From Muricoccus harenae (lineage in GTDB: Bacteria > Pseudomonadota > Alphaproteobacteria > Acetobacterales > Acetobacteraceae): a stretch of DNA of 64,000 nt. The notes below the pieces were generated by a model. The model was given only the letters and a program-made list of their open reading frames with translations. It did no database searches and was not told the DNA's origin. The DNA lies in contig NZ_WWDL01000001.1 of NCBI RefSeq assembly GCF_009848505.1, positions 62,001-126,000 of the forward strand. The letters are read 5' to 3'. Positions 43,496-53,154 of the stretch are shown piece by piece. Numbering within the stretch: position 1 is the stretch's first letter; every line of letters begins with the position of its first letter. The position numbers were made by a program, and so were the translations under genes.

Positions 43496-45247
43496 ATGCT
43501 TTGGGAACTGGCGCGGGTCGAAGGCCCGGAGGCGGCGGCACGGGCCGCGCTGGACCGGATTGAGGCCTGGGCCGACCCCGCTCTCTTTCTGCACCGGGTG
43601 CCTGCGGAGAAGGTCCTGGCCGAGGCGCGGCGCCTCGCCGCCGAGGGACCCATGGGCCGCCCTCTCTACGGCATCCCCTTCGTCGTGAAGGACAATATCG
43701 ACGCCGCCGGCCTGCCCACCACCGCCGCCTGCCCGGATTTCGCCTATGTCGCGGAGGCCGATGCCCCCTGCATCGCCCGGCTGCGCGCGGCTGGCGCCAT
43801 CCTGCTGGGCAAGGTGAACCTGGACCAGTTCGCGACCGGCCTCGTGGGCGTCCGCAGCCCCTATGGCACGCCGCGCAACGCGATCGACGCTGCCTGCGTA
43901 CCCGGCGGCTCCTCCTCCGGCTCGGCCAGCGCCGTCTCGGCCGGGATCGCCGGATTTTCCTTGGGCACCGATACGGCGGGCTCCGGCCGGGTGCCGGCCG
44001 GCTTCCAGAACATCGTCGGGCTGAAGCCGAGCCTCGGTCTGGTGCCGACGCGGGGCGTGGTGCCCGCCTGCCGCTCCATCGACGTGGTCTCGGTCTTCGC
44101 CCTGACCGCCGACCAGGCCGCCACGGTGCTGGAGGCGATGGCGGGGCCGGATGCCGCCGATCCATATTCCCGCGCCGCTCCCGCCGGCTGGCGCGCCACG
44201 GGCGGCGCCCTGACGCCGGCGCTGCGCGTCGCGGCGCCCGAGGAGGCCGATCTCCTCTTCGACACGCCGGACGATGCCGCCCTCTTCACCGCCGCCCTGG
44301 CACGGCTGGAGGCGATGGGCGCGCTGCTGGAACGCGTCTCCATCGCGCCCTTCCTGGCCCTGGCGAAGCGCCTCTACGACGGCGCCTGGGTGGCCGAGCG
44401 GACCTCGGCCCTGCGGGAGATGGTGGAGCAAAAGCCGGACTCCCTGCATCCCACCACCCGCATCATCCTGGAGGGCGGTCTTTCCCGCCGCACCGTGGAC
44501 GCCTTCGACGACTTCCACGCCGTGGCGCAGACGCGCCTCCTCTCCCGCGCGATGTTCACCCGCTTCGACCTGCTGGCGGTCCCGACCGCCCCCGGCATTC
44601 CCACGCTGGAGGAATTGGCCGCCGAGCCCATCGCGGCGAATAGCCGCTGCGGCACCTACACCAACTTCGTGAACCTGCTGGACCTCTCCGCCCTGGCCGT
44701 GCCCTCAGGCTTCCGGGGGGATAGCCGGCCAGTGGGGATCACGCTGATTGGGCCTGCCTTCGCGGAGGCGCGGCTTTGCGCGGTGGGCGGCACCCTGCAC
44801 CACGCCGCCGGGCTGCACCTGGGCACCTCGGACGAGCCGACCCCGCCGTCGCCAGCCTCCGCCGGCGCGGCCGAGGGCGAAATCGCCCTGTTCTGCATCG
44901 GCGCCCACATGTCCGGCCTGCCGCTCAACAGCCAAGTGACCTCCCTGGGCGGGCGCTTCCTCCGCGCGGACCGGACCGAGGCCGGATACCGGTTGCACGC
45001 GCTGGGCAACCGCCCAGGGCTGGTGCGCGCTCCCGGCGGCGCCTCCATCGAAGGCGAGGTCTGGGCCATCCCGGCGGCCGGAATCGGGCCGCTTCTGGCG
45101 CAGGTTCCGGCGCCGCTGGGCTTCGGGACGGTGAGGCTTGAATCAGGGCCTTGCCTGGGTTTCCTGGCGGAAGCCGCAGGGGTGGAAGGGGCGCCGGACA
45201 TCACGGCGCATGGCGGCTGGCGGGGTTGGCTGGCCTCACAGAAATAG
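43496..45247 (+). CDS. atzF: Allophanate hydrolase
   Basis: 583 residues from the ATG at 43496 (GGGGGAA upstream). The N-terminal amidase-signature domain has the Ser-cisSer-Lys triad: Lys65 in FVVKDNIDAAG, the GGSSSGSASA run (cis-Ser about 140) and Ser163 in GTDTAGSGRVPAG. The C-terminal domain (about 470-583, GEIALFCIGAHMSGLPLNSQ) is the specific partner domain of allophanate hydrolases. It splits allophanate into ammonia and CO2, the final step of urea amidolyase, biuret or s-triazine breakdown. No urea carboxylase or biuret hydrolase gene is in the window; the gene is divergent from the PLD-VTT gene. Confidence 0.92.
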   Translation: MLWELARVEGPEAAARAALDRIEAWADPALFLHRVPAEKVLAEARRLAAEGPMGRPLYGIPFVVKDNIDAAGLPTTAACPDFAYVAEADAPCIARLRAAGAILLGKVNLDQFATGLVGVRSPYGTPRNAIDAACVPGGSSSGSASAVSAGIAGFSLGTDTAGSGRVPAGFQNIVGLKPSLGLVPTRGVVPACRSIDVVSVFALTADQAATVLEAMAGPDAADPYSRAAPAGWRATGGALTPALRVAAPEEADLLFDTPDDAALFTAALARLEAMGALLERVSIAPFLALAKRLYDGAWVAERTSALREMVEQKPDSLHPTTRIILEGGLSRRTVDAFDDFHAVAQTRLLSRAMFTRFDLLAVPTAPGIPTLEELAAEPIAANSRCGTYTNFVNLLDLSALAVPSGFRGDSRPVGITLIGPAFAEARLCAVGGTLHHAAGLHLGTSDEPTPPSPASAGAAEGEIALFCIGAHMSGLPLNSQVTSLGGRFLRADRTEAGYRLHALGNRPGLVRAPGGASIEGEVWAIPAAGIGPLLAQVPAPLGFGTVRLESGPCLGFLAEAAGVEGAPDITAHGGWRGWLASQK

Positions 45248-45252
45248 CTGAT

Positions 45253-45278
45253 GGCCGGGGGGCATCCCCCGGCCGCTT
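45253..45278. terminator. Hairpin between convergent atzF and D-2-hydroxyacid dehydrogenase genes
   Basis: GGCCGGGGG and CCCCCGGCC form a perfect 9-bp stem with loop GCAT (stem 45253-45274), followed by GCTTTGC on the plus strand. Position 5 bases after the atzF stop fits a terminator, although the T-run is short. Confidence 0.6.
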
Positions 45279-45286
45279 TGCGGAGT

Positions 45287-46237
45287 TCAGATCACCCGGA
45301 TGGGCGCGCCGGCCATGTAGGCGGCGATGTCTTCCACGGCGCCCTGATAGAAGGTCGTCAGGTTGCCGCGCGTGACATAGCCGAGATGGGGCGTCAGCAC
45401 TGTGTTCGGCAACGCGGCGATGGAGGCGCCGGCCGGCAGCGGCTCGTCGTCGAACACGTCCAGCCCGGCGCCCGCGATGCGCTTCTCCCGCAGCGCCGTC
45501 TCCAACGCGGCGGCATCCACCAGCGGCCCGCGCGAGGTGTTCACCAGGAAGGCGCCCGGCTTCATCAGCGCCAGCTCCGCCGCCCCGATGGTGTGGCGCG
45601 AGCGTTCGGACAGGACGAGGTGCAGCGTCACCACATCCGATTGCCGCAGCAGCTCCTCCTTCGAAAGGCGCTCCGCGCCGGCAGCCTTTGCCGTCTCATC
45701 CGTCAGGTTCTGGCTCCAGGCGACCACCCGCATTCCGAAGGCCAGTGCGACCTTCGCCACGCGCTGCCCCTGCTTGCCGAGGCCGATGATGCCCAGGGTG
45801 CGGCCTTCCAGCCCCTCTCCTACGGTCGTCTGCCAGCGGCCCTCGCGCAGGCTGCGGTCCTGGGCGGGAATGTCGCGCATCACGGCCAGGATCAGCCCCC
45901 AGGTCAGCTCCGCCGTCTGCGCGACGGCGCCGCCCGTGCCGCAGAAGGTGATTCCCCGCTCGCGCAGGGCGTCCGAATCAACCGACAGGTTCCGCCCCGC
46001 CGTGGTGATGAGCAGCCGGAGGTTCGGCAGGCGCTCGATCAGCGCGCGCGGGAAGGGGGTGCGCTCGCGCATCAGGACGATGCAGTCATAGGGCGCGAGG
46101 CGGGCGGACAAGGCGTCCAGATCCTTCAGCGTGTCACGGAACACGTCCACCTTCACGCCCAGCGAGCCCCAATCGGCCAGGGAGAGGGCGACGCCCTGGT
46201 AATCGTCCAGGATGGCGATGCGGTTGAGCGCGTTCAT
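45287..46237 (-). CDS. D-2-hydroxyacid dehydrogenase
   Basis: 316 residues from the ATG at 46237. The NAD-binding fingerprint is TLGIIGLGKQGQRVAKVALA; catalytic residues are the arginine in NTSRGPLVDAAAL, the glutamate in GLDVFDDEPLP and the histidine in TVLTPHLGYVTRGN. It should interconvert a D-2-hydroxy acid and 2-keto acid with NAD(P)H. It is a close paralogue of the truncated gene at the left edge, which pairs with a Bug protein. Here it is convergent with allophanate hydrolase and has no obvious operon partner. Confidence 0.93.
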   Translation of the reverse strand: MNALNRIAILDDYQGVALSLADWGSLGVKVDVFRDTLKDLDALSARLAPYDCIVLMRERTPFPRALIERLPNLRLLITTAGRNLSVDSDALRERGITFCGTGGAVAQTAELTWGLILAVMRDIPAQDRSLREGRWQTTVGEGLEGRTLGIIGLGKQGQRVAKVALAFGMRVVAWSQNLTDETAKAAGAERLSKEELLRQSDVVTLHLVLSERSRHTIGAAELALMKPGAFLVNTSRGPLVDAAALETALREKRIAGAGLDVFDDEPLPAGASIAALPNTVLTPHLGYVTRGNLTTFYQGAVEDIAAYMAGAPIRVI

Positions 46238-46335
46238 GCAGGATGTTCCTCTTGGGTGGGGGTGGAAGCGGCGGCCGTTCCGTGGCCACCCTTCCCGTAC
46301 CGTTACCGGAAGGCTAGGGCAGTTGCGCCGGGGCG

Positions 46336-46881
46336 TCAGCAGGCCCCGCCCAACAGCCGTTCCAAGGCGTCGCCCAGCCGGATGGTCCCGCCCTCCAGCA
46401 CGCGCGCGGTGATGCCGCCATGGCCGCGCACGGCGTTGTAGCCGCCGGGTCCCAACTCCTCCTCCATGCGGGAGCAGGGATGGCAATCGCCTGACCATTC
46501 CAACACCGCGCCGCCCAGCCGGAAGCGCCGGTTGCGCAAGGCCTGGAGGTTGATCCCGGCCACCACGATGTTCCGCCGCAGCCTTTCCGGTGAGACTTTG
46601 GCCTCGCCCAGGAAGCCGCCAATGGCACGCAGATGCTCCTGCGCCACCAGCGTCACCTGCCGCGCGCCATTGCGGCTGCTGGCGAAGCGATCCCCCACCA
46701 ACCCCTGGCCCTCCTCCAGAACGGCTTGCTCCACCACCCGCATTGGGGCACGCCGCGCGGGGCGCAGGCCCATCCAGGCAATTCGCCCGGGCGCCATCGG
46801 CCCATCGATCAGCCGCGCCAGCATCGAGCCGGGCGCGGGCCCGCCGGTGCGTGGCAGTTCCCCGAACAGGTCTCCGGTCAC
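46336..46881 (-). CDS. MOSC domain protein
   Basis: 181 residues. The MOSC sulfurase C-terminal fold is shown by GLVGDRFASSRNGARQVTLV, LRRNIVVAGINLQALRNRRF, and the conserved cysteines in EWSGDCHPCSRMEE. MOSC domains transfer sulfur or bind molybdenum cofactor in detoxifying enzymes such as YiiM, but a specific reaction cannot be given. The ATG overlaps the stop of the AsnC gene upstream (ATGA), so both are co-transcribed. Confidence 0.9.
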   Translation of the reverse strand: MTGDLFGELPRTGGPAPGSMLARLIDGPMAPGRIAWMGLRPARRAPMRVVEQAVLEEGQGLVGDRFASSRNGARQVTLVAQEHLRAIGGFLGEAKVSPERLRRNIVVAGINLQALRNRRFRLGGAVLEWSGDCHPCSRMEEELGPGGYNAVRGHGGITARVLEGGTIRLGDALERLLGGAC

Positions 46882-47339
46882 GGCGCGTAACCCGTGGGCA
46901 GGGCGGTGGTGTATTTGATTTGCTCCATCGAGAAGCTGGAGCTGACGTCGTACAGGTCCGTGATCTCGATCAGGCGCTTGTACACGGCGTCATAGGCCGC
47001 GATGTCGGGCACCACCACGCGCAGCAGGTAGTCCACGCTGCCGCTCATGCGGTGGAACTCCAGCACCTCGGGGATCTCGGCCACCGCCCGGCAGAAGCCC
47101 TGCGCCCATTCCATGCTGTGCCGGTTGGTGCGGATGGTGACGAAGACCGTCACCCCGACATTGAGCTTGGCTGCATCCAGCAGCACGACGCGGCGGCGGA
47201 TGACGCCCTCCTCCTCCATCCGTCTGATCCGGCGCCAGCAGGGCGAGGGGGAGAGGCCGGCGCGCTCCGCCACTTCGGCGACGGAGAGGGTCGCATCCTC
47301 CTGCAGGCATTCGAGGATTTTGCGGTCGAACAGGTCCAC
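46878..47339 (-). CDS. Lrp/AsnC-family transcriptional regulator
   Basis: 153 residues starting at a GTG at 47339. HTH region: LFDRKILECLQEDATLSVAE and RAGLSPSPCWRRIRRMEEEG; RAM-type C-terminal domain with EFHRMSGSVDYLLRVVVPDI. It is divergent from the DUF6356 gene with a 132-base gap and overlaps the MOSC gene downstream. It is a second AsnC paralogue besides the one near hppD; the effector is unknown. Confidence 0.92.
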   Translation of the reverse strand: MDLFDRKILECLQEDATLSVAEVAERAGLSPSPCWRRIRRMEEEGVIRRRVVLLDAAKLNVGVTVFVTIRTNRHSMEWAQGFCRAVAEIPEVLEFHRMSGSVDYLLRVVVPDIAAYDAVYKRLIEITDLYDVSSSFSMEQIKYTTALPTGYAP

Positions 47340-47471
47340 CAGGAATGTCTTTCACGTGTTCCCAAGATTCCGGGCATGGATTTGCGTAATTCTAGAAAAA
47401 TGGGGCATAAAGCGCAATCCGTTGCCCGGCGGACGCCGCTACCCTGTGCCGGCATCACAGGGACCACGGAC

Positions 47472-47720
47472 ATGGCGCGCCCCTCCTTCACGGAACACCC
47501 CGCTTCGGTCGGCGAGACCTATGGAGAGCACATGCACACCGCCGCCTGGTTCGGCTGGCGGATGCTGCTCGGCTCGCTCGCCTGCTTCGTGCACGCGGTG
47601 CTGCCCTTCCTCTTCACCCGCACCGGCTCGGCCACCATCACGCAACTCCATGACCGCATGGTGGTGAACCGGGTGCGGGCAGAGCGGGCGGCGATGGCCG
47701 AGCTGCGCCAGAGGGCATGA
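47472..47720 (+). CDS. DUF6356 family protein
   Basis: 82 residues from the ATG at 47472, preceded by AGGGA. Sequence RPSFTEHPASVGETYGEHMH, then FGWRMLLGSLACFVHAVLPF and a terminal HDRMVVNR-type segment matches a small alphaproteobacterial family of unknown function with one or two membrane helices (about residues 25-48). It is probably an inner-membrane protein. It is divergent from the AsnC gene and ends right before the terminator at 47723-47756. Confidence 0.88.
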   Translation: MARPSFTEHPASVGETYGEHMHTAAWFGWRMLLGSLACFVHAVLPFLFTRTGSATITQLHDRMVVNRVRAERAAMAELRQRA

Positions 47721-47722
47721 AG

Positions 47723-47756
47723 AAGGTCAGGGAAGAATATCTTCTTCCCTGACCTT
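47723..47756. terminator. Bidirectional terminator between DUF6356 and NTF2-like genes
   Basis: AAGGTCAGGGAAGA pairs perfectly with TCTTCCCTGACCTT (14 bp) around a six-base loop. It fits between the two convergent stop codons (47720 and 47757) with almost no spare bases. No long T-run follows, so it may act by structure. Confidence 0.75.
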
Positions 47757-48167
47757 TCAGGCGCGGTCGCGGCAGGCCTGGGCCGTGTCGTAGAACTCGC
47801 GGAAGTCGACGACCTGCCCGTCCACCACGCGGACGAAATCGGCTTTGGCGTAGCGGTGTTCCTGGCCGCTCCTGCGGTAGCGCACGGTCGCCGCGGCCAG
47901 GATGGCGATCCAGTCGCCCTGGGCGATGATCTGCTCCACCTCATAGCCGGTGACATCGACCTCGGCGTCCAGATCGGCGAAATACCGCTCCACCCCGGCG
48001 CGGCCCTGACGAATGCCCGCCCAGGGCACCAAGCCGTCGCCGATCGAGGTCCAGGTCACCTCGGGCGCCAGGGCCTCGAAGAGCGCCCCGCGGTCGCCTT
48101 GCGCATAGCGGCCATAGACATCCTGGATTCGCGCCACATTGCGCGCGGTGAGATCGCTGTCGCTCAT
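47757..48167 (-). CDS. Nuclear transport factor 2/SnoaL-like protein
   Basis: 136 residues from the ATG at 48167. The NTF2 fold is indicated by VARIQDVYGRYAQGDRGALF, LAPEVTWTSIGDGLVPWAGI, YFADLDAEVDVTGYEVEQII and KADFVRVVDGQVVDFREFYD. Members include SnoaL polyketide cyclases, ketosteroid isomerases and proteins with no known reaction. An in-frame upstream extension exists but lacks a ribosome-binding site. Role unknown. Confidence 0.88.
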   Translation of the reverse strand: MSDSDLTARNVARIQDVYGRYAQGDRGALFEALAPEVTWTSIGDGLVPWAGIRQGRAGVERYFADLDAEVDVTGYEVEQIIAQGDWIAILAAATVRYRRSGQEHRYAKADFVRVVDGQVVDFREFYDTAQACRDRA

Positions 48168-48241
48168 GGTTCCGCTCCCCGCCCTGCCGGAAGATTGGGC
48201 CTGGCGGGGGCACGGTTTCAACATCGCAAATGGGCTGGCGC

Positions 48242-50125
48242 TCAGGCCGCCTCCAGCTTCTCCGACAGCTCCAGCCATTCCTCCTCCAGCTTCGCCACCG
48301 TGGAGGCGATGGCGGCGCGGCGGGTATTGGCCCAGGCAATGTCCGCGGGCTTGAAGCGGGCATAGGTCTCGGTGTTGGAGAGCTTCTTCTCCAGCAGCCG
48401 GTCTTCCAGCTTCAGCTTTTCCATCCGCGCCTCGATTTCCTTCACCCGCTCCCGGACCGGGGCGAGGGCAGCGCGGGCGGCGGCGCGGCTGGCGGCGGTG
48501 GGACGGGCGGGAGCGTCGGAATCACCCCGTGCGGCGGCTCGGGCCTCGCTGCGGGCATCCCGCGCGCGGCCCGCGAGCCAGGCGCGGTAATCGGCCAGAT
48601 CGCCGTCGAAGGGCTTCACCGCGCCATCGGCCACCAGCCAGAGCTGGTCGGCGGCCAATTCCACCATATGCGGGTCGTGGGTGATGAGGACGACGGCGCC
48701 CTTATAGTCGGCCAGCGCCCGGACCATCGCCTCGCGCGCGTCAATGTCCAAGTGGTTGGTTGGCTCGTCCAGGATCAGCAGCTGCGGGGCATCGCGCGTG
48801 GTCAGCGCCAGCAGCAGGCGCGCCTTCTCGCCGCCGGAGCAGTCGCTGATCTTCGTCGTCGCGCGGTCCACGTCGAGGCCAAACCGGGCGAGCTGGGCGC
48901 GCGCCTGGGTGACGGTCGCCTGCGGCATGGCGGCCTGCATATGGGTCAGCGGCGTGCCGTTGGGGTCCAGCGCCTCGGCCTGATGCTGGTCGAAATAGCC
49001 GATCTTCAACCGGGGCGCGCGGCGCACCTCGCCCGACATCGGCTCCAGCTTGCCGGCGATCAGCTTGGCGAGGGTGGACTTGCCGTTGCCATTGGCGCCC
49101 AGCAGCGCGATCCGGTCCTCCTGGTCCAGCCGCAGCTCCAGCCCCTTGAGGATGGTGCGGTTTCCGTAGCCGACGGAGGCGCCGTACATCGTCAGCACGG
49201 GCGGCGGCACGGAGGGCGGGTCGGGGAATTCGAAGCGGGTCGGCCCGTCCTCCACCACGGCGGAAACCGGGGGCAGCTTCTCCAGCGCCTTGATGCGGGA
49301 CTGCGCCTGGCGCGCCTTGCTAGCCTTGGCGCGGAAGCGGTCCACGAAGGCCTGCATATGGGCGCGCTCAGCGGTGATCTTGGCGTTGGCGGCCGTCTGC
49401 TGGGCCATCCGCTCCGTCCGGATCCGCACGAATTCCGAATAGCCGCCGGGATAGGTGGAGATTTTGCCGCGGTCGAGATGCGCGATGCTGTCTACGCACT
49501 CATCCAGCACCTCCCGGTCATGGGAGATGATGATGGCGGCACCGGGGAAGCGCTTGAGCCAGCCCTCAAGCCAGAGGGTCGCCTCCAGGTCCAGGTGGTT
49601 CGTGGGCTCGTCCAGCAGCAGCAGGTCGGGTTCCAGCGACAGGGCGCAGGCGAGGGCCACGCGCATCCGCCAGCCGCCCGAATACTCCTTCACCGGGCGA
49701 AGCTGCGCGGCACCGTCGAAGCCAAGGCCCGCCAGGACCGAACCGGCGCGGGCAGGCGCGGCATCGGCACCGATGGCGATCAGCCGCTCCTGCACCTCGG
49801 CGGCGCGGGCGGGGTCGCCATGCTCCATCTCGGCGAGCAGCGCGGCGCGCTCGGTGTCGGCAGCCAGCACCGTCTCGATCAGCGACACGTCGGTGCCCGG
49901 CTGCTCCTGCGCCACATGGGCCATGCGGGCGCGGGTGGCGATGCGGATCTCGCCGCCATCGGGCTGCAGGGTGCCGGTCAGGGCACGGAACAGGGTGGAC
50001 TTGCCGGCGCCGTTCCGCCCCACGAGCCCCAGCTTGCGGCCAGGGTCGAGCTGCAGATTGGCACCATCCAGCAGGGTGCGGCCGGCCAGGCGGATGGTCA
50101 GGTCGCGGAGGGCTAGAACCGTCAT
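48242..50125 (-). CDS. ABC-F family ATP-binding protein (Uup/EttA type)
   Basis: 627 residues with two ATPase domains and no membrane domain. First domain: Walker [10 protein letters not shown], signature [15 protein letters not shown], Walker [13 protein letters not shown]. Second: Walker [10 protein letters not shown], signature [14 protein letters not shown], Walker [13 protein letters not shown]. The linker includes an arm with [19 protein letters not shown], and a charged C-terminal helical tail follows. ABC-F proteins act on ribosomes (translation factors such as EttA, resistance proteins) or on DNA (Uup). The C-terminal coiled tail is Uup/YheS-like. It is monocistronic and divergent from nhaA. 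Confidence 0.93.
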   Translation of the reverse strand: MTVLALRDLTIRLAGRTLLDGANLQLDPGRKLGLVGRNGAGKSTLFRALTGTLQPDGGEIRIATRARMAHVAQEQPGTDVSLIETVLAADTERAALLAEMEHGDPARAAEVQERLIAIGADAAPARAGSVLAGLGFDGAAQLRPVKEYSGGWRMRVALACALSLEPDLLLLDEPTNHLDLEATLWLEGWLKRFPGAAIIISHDREVLDECVDSIAHLDRGKISTYPGGYSEFVRIRTERMAQQTAANAKITAERAHMQAFVDRFRAKASKARQAQSRIKALEKLPPVSAVVEDGPTRFEFPDPPSVPPPVLTMYGASVGYGNRTILKGLELRLDQEDRIALLGANGNGKSTLAKLIAGKLEPMSGEVRRAPRLKIGYFDQHQAEALDPNGTPLTHMQAAMPQATVTQARAQLARFGLDVDRATTKISDCSGGEKARLLLALTTRDAPQLLILDEPTNHLDIDAREAMVRALADYKGAVVLITHDPHMVELAADQLWLVADGAVKPFDGDLADYRAWLAGRARDARSEARAAARGDSDAPARPTAASRAAARAALAPVRERVKEIEARMEKLKLEDRLLEKKLSNTETYARFKPADIAWANTRRAAIASTVAKLEEEWLELSEKLEAA

Positions 50126-50262
50126 GCAGGGCTTCTAGACCGCCTGCGCCTGATGCGAAACGTCGCGTTGTGCATTGCGGCACCGACCGGAGCGGGAGCC
50201 GCGGCGCTGGCAAACGGCCGGACCCATGCTACGGCATGTGCGCCAAGGAAAAAGGACGATGC

Positions 50263-51450
50263 ATGGCCCAGCCCCACCACGCCCGGCCCAGCGCCCTGCG
50301 CCGCTTCCTAGAAGGACAATCCTCCGCCGGCCTGGTTTTGATGGGGGCGGCCGCGCTGGCGCTGGTCATCGCCAACACGCCCCTGCTCGGCGCCTATGAG
50401 GCGGTGCTGCATACCTATCTCGGCCCGCTTTCGGTCGAGCACTGGATCAATGACGGGCTGATGGCCGTGTTCTTCCTGCTGGTGGGGCTGGAGATCAAGC
50501 GGGAGGTGCTGGACGGGCAGCTTTCCACCTGGCCGCGCCGGGCGCTGCCCGGAATCGCCGCGGCAGGGGGCATGGCGGTGCCTGCGCTGGTCTACCTGGC
50601 CTTCAACCCGTCGGAAACGTCACATGGCTGGGCCATCCCGGCGGCTACCGACATCGCCTTCGCGCTCGGCGTCATTTCCCTGCTCGGGAAGCGCGTGCCG
50701 GCCTCTCTGCGGGTGTTCCTCGCCGCGCTGGCGATCATCGACGACCTGGGGGCGGTGATCATCATCGCGCTGTTCTACACCTCCGGCCTCTCCCTGCCCG
50801 ACCTGGCCGGGGCGGCGGTGGTGCTGGCCGTGCTGTTCGGGATGAACCGGGCCGGGGTACTGCGGCTCTGGCCCTATCTGATCCTCGGCGTGGTGCTGTG
50901 GGTGCTGGTGCTGCGCTCCGGCGTGCATGCCACTCTGGCGGGGGTGTTCCTGGCGCTGACCATCCCCCTGCGCGCCCGCGTGGCCGCGCCGGACGACGAG
51001 GCCGCCAGCCCCTTGCACCGCCTGGAACACGCGCTGCACATCCCGGTGGGCTTCATCGTCGTGCCGATCTTCGGCCTGGCGAATGCCGGCGTGCCTTTCC
51101 TTGGCCTGCCAGCCTCCGCCCTCGCGGCGCCGGTCACCCTGGGCGTTGGGATGGGATTGCTGGTCGGAAAGGTGGTGGGGGTCTACGGGGCCTCCGTCCT
51201 GGCGGTCCGTCTGGGCCTGGCTGACTTTCCCGCCTATGCCAGCCGCACCCAGCTCCTGGGCACGGCCCTGCTCTGCGGCATCGGCTTCACCATGAGCCTC
51301 TTCATTACCTTGCTGGCCTTCCCTGGAGACGCGCTGCTCCAGGCCGAGGCGAAGATCGGCATCCTGGGCGGCTCGTTGCTCGCTGGCCTGCTCGGCTATG
51401 CCCTGTTGCGTGTGGCCCGGACCGACTTCCCCGGCACCCCCTCCCGCTAA
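50263..51450 (+). CDS. nhaA: Na+/H+ antiporter NhaA
   Basis: 395 residues from the ATG at 50263 (AAAAAGGA upstream), about twelve membrane helices. The paired aspartates of the ion-binding site are Asp160 and Asp161 in [15 protein letters not shown]; other conserved blocks are [39 protein letters not shown] and [16 protein letters not shown]. NhaA expels Na+ or Li+ in exchange for protons at alkaline pH. A start 31 codons upstream in frame lacks the usual context. Confidence 0.95.
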   Translation: MAQPHHARPSALRRFLEGQSSAGLVLMGAAALALVIANTPLLGAYEAVLHTYLGPLSVEHWINDGLMAVFFLLVGLEIKREVLDGQLSTWPRRALPGIAAAGGMAVPALVYLAFNPSETSHGWAIPAATDIAFALGVISLLGKRVPASLRVFLAALAIIDDLGAVIIIALFYTSGLSLPDLAGAAVVLAVLFGMNRAGVLRLWPYLILGVVLWVLVLRSGVHATLAGVFLALTIPLRARVAAPDDEAASPLHRLEHALHIPVGFIVVPIFGLANAGVPFLGLPASALAAPVTLGVGMGLLVGKVVGVYGASVLAVRLGLADFPAYASRTQLLGTALLCGIGFTMSLFITLLAFPGDALLQAEAKIGILGGSLLAGLLGYALLRVARTDFPGTPSR

Positions 51451-51575
51451 GGGCGCTTCGACAGCCAGGGCCGAGGGGGGCGGGAGAGATGCCTCCCCGG
51501 CCTTGCGCTTCACCCCTTGCGAAGAAGCCCCCCGCCCGCTACCCGCCCCCCGACTCACACAGGGAACCTGCCACC

Positions 51576-51998
51576 ATGGCCACCGAGCGCACCTTCAGCA
51601 TCCTCAAGCCCGACGCGACCCGCCGGAACCTGACCGGCAAGATCAACGCTGTCTTCGAGGAGAAGGGCCTGCGGATCGTCGCCCAGAAGCGCATCCAGAT
51701 GACGCAGGCGATGGCCGAGACCTTCTACGGCGTCCACAAGGAGCGTCCCTTCTTCAAGGACCTCGTCTCCTTCATGACCTCCGGCCCCGTGGTCGTGCAG
51801 GTGCTCGAGGGCGAGGATGCGGTGGCCAAGAACCGCGAGATCATGGGCGCCACCAACCCGGCCAATGCCGCCGAGGGCACCATCCGCAAGCTGTTCGCCG
51901 AGAGCATCGAGGCGAATTCGGTCCATGGCTCCGACAGCGCCGAGAATGCCGCGACGGAGATCGCCTATTTCTTCGCCGGAAACGAGATCGTCGGCTGA
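51576..51998 (+). CDS. ndk: Nucleoside diphosphate kinase
   Basis: 140 residues, the standard length. It carries [20 protein letters not shown], the active-site His117 in [12 protein letters not shown] (residues about 114-125), and FFAGNEIVG at the C terminus. It transfers gamma-phosphate between NTPs and NDPs. The ATG at 51576 aligns with the family N terminus; an upstream extension of 29 codons was rejected. Confidence 0.97.
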   Translation: MATERTFSILKPDATRRNLTGKINAVFEEKGLRIVAQKRIQMTQAMAETFYGVHKERPFFKDLVSFMTSGPVVVQVLEGEDAVAKNREIMGATNPANAAEGTIRKLFAESIEANSVHGSDSAENAATEIAYFFAGNEIVG

Positions 51999-52005
51999 CG
52001 AACCC

Positions 52006-52027
52006 GGCGGGGGCCCCGGCCCCCGCC
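52006..52027. terminator. Hairpin between convergent ndk and Bug genes
   Basis: GGCGGGGG and CCCCCGCC form an 8-bp stem with loop CCCCGG (the stem can extend inward), 8 bases after the ndk stop and 14 bases from the Bug gene stop. No T-run, so termination strength is uncertain. Confidence 0.5.
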
Positions 52028-52040
52028 ACGCGGCCGGGGA

Positions 52041-53045
52041 TCAGCCGAAGCTGATTCCCGTGTCCTGCATCAGCCCGCGCAGCATCAGCCGCTCGCGGGT
52101 CAGGCGCTCGCCCAGCCGGTCGGCCTCAGCGGACACCGCCACGGCGCCCATGGCGCCCAGGCGCCGGCGGATATCCTCGTCCTTGGTGGCGAAATTCACC
52201 GCCTCCTCCAGCCGCCGCCAGATCGGCTCGGGCGTGCCGGCGCGGCAGAACATCGCGTTCCAGCTGGTCAGGTCGAAGCCGGGGAAGCCGGATTCTGCGA
52301 TGGTCGGCACGCCCTCGATGCCGCCGCGCCGCTCGCCGCTGGTGAGGGCGATGGGCCGGGCCTTCCCGGCCTCCAGCACCGGATGCAGCGAATTGGCCGA
52401 AAGATAGCCGGAGGGAAGCGTCCCCGCCGCCAGGTCGCGCGCCACCTCGGCGCCGCCGCGATAGGGAATGTGCTCCATCTTCGTGCCGGAGCGATGCGCC
52501 AGCAGGGCGCCCGCCAGGTGCCCGATATTGCCCACCCCGGGCGAGCCATAGGGAATGGGGTCCCGCGACGCCTTCGCGAAATCCAGGTAGCCCTTCAGGT
52601 CGGTGATGCCGGTGGCGTTGGTGACGGCGAGGATATAGGGCACCTCCGCCACCATCCCGACCGGCATGAAGTCGCGCTCGTAGTCGAAGGGCAGGTTGCG
52701 CTGGATGAACTGGGCGATGACGAAGGACGCCGCATCAAAGAGAAGCGTGTGCCCATCTGCCGGCGCGGCGGCGATCTGACCCGCGGCCAGGGCGCCGCCC
52801 GCACCGGTGCGGTTCTCCACCACCACGTTTTGCCCCAGGAATTCCGAGAGCCGTGGCTGGATCATGCGGACCATGGTGTCGGAATTGCCGCCGGCGGCGA
52901 AGGCGATCACCACGCGGATGGGGCGGTTGGGGAAGGTGCCGCTCCCCTGGGCCAGCACGGCCGGGGCGGGCAGCAGGGCGCCGGCCAGGGCGGCGAGGCC
53001 GCGGCGGCGGATCGGCGCATCGAGGACGCGGGTGATCGGGGGCAA
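52041..53045 (-). CDS. Bug-family substrate-binding protein
   Basis: 334 residues from a TTG at 53045, which has GGAGG about 7 bases upstream; the open frame extends further but lacks such a site. The signal peptide contains RRRGLAALAGALLPAPAVLA. Mature features: FPNRPIRVVIAFAAGGNSDT, VVENRTGAGGALAAGQI, APADGHTLLFDAAS and HIPYRGGAEVARDLAAG. It is the fourth Bug protein of the window and the only one without an enzyme or regulator beside it; convergent with ndk. Confidence 0.91.
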   Translation of the reverse strand: MPPITRVLDAPIRRRGLAALAGALLPAPAVLAQGSGTFPNRPIRVVIAFAAGGNSDTMVRMIQPRLSEFLGQNVVVENRTGAGGALAAGQIAAAPADGHTLLFDAASFVIAQFIQRNLPFDYERDFMPVGMVAEVPYILAVTNATGITDLKGYLDFAKASRDPIPYGSPGVGNIGHLAGALLAHRSGTKMEHIPYRGGAEVARDLAAGTLPSGYLSANSLHPVLEAGKARPIALTSGERRGGIEGVPTIAESGFPGFDLTSWNAMFCRAGTPEPIWRRLEEAVNFATKDEDIRRRLGAMGAVAVSAEADRLGERLTRERLMLRGLMQDTGISFG

Positions 53046-53154
53046 GAACGTTCCTCCATCCTGTCCGGCCCTTGGCGGGCATCGGACTTGAGATGATCCT
53101 GCGCCTGCCCAGGGCGTCCGGTCGAGTTCGGGATGCCGGAGCCAGGAACCGATC

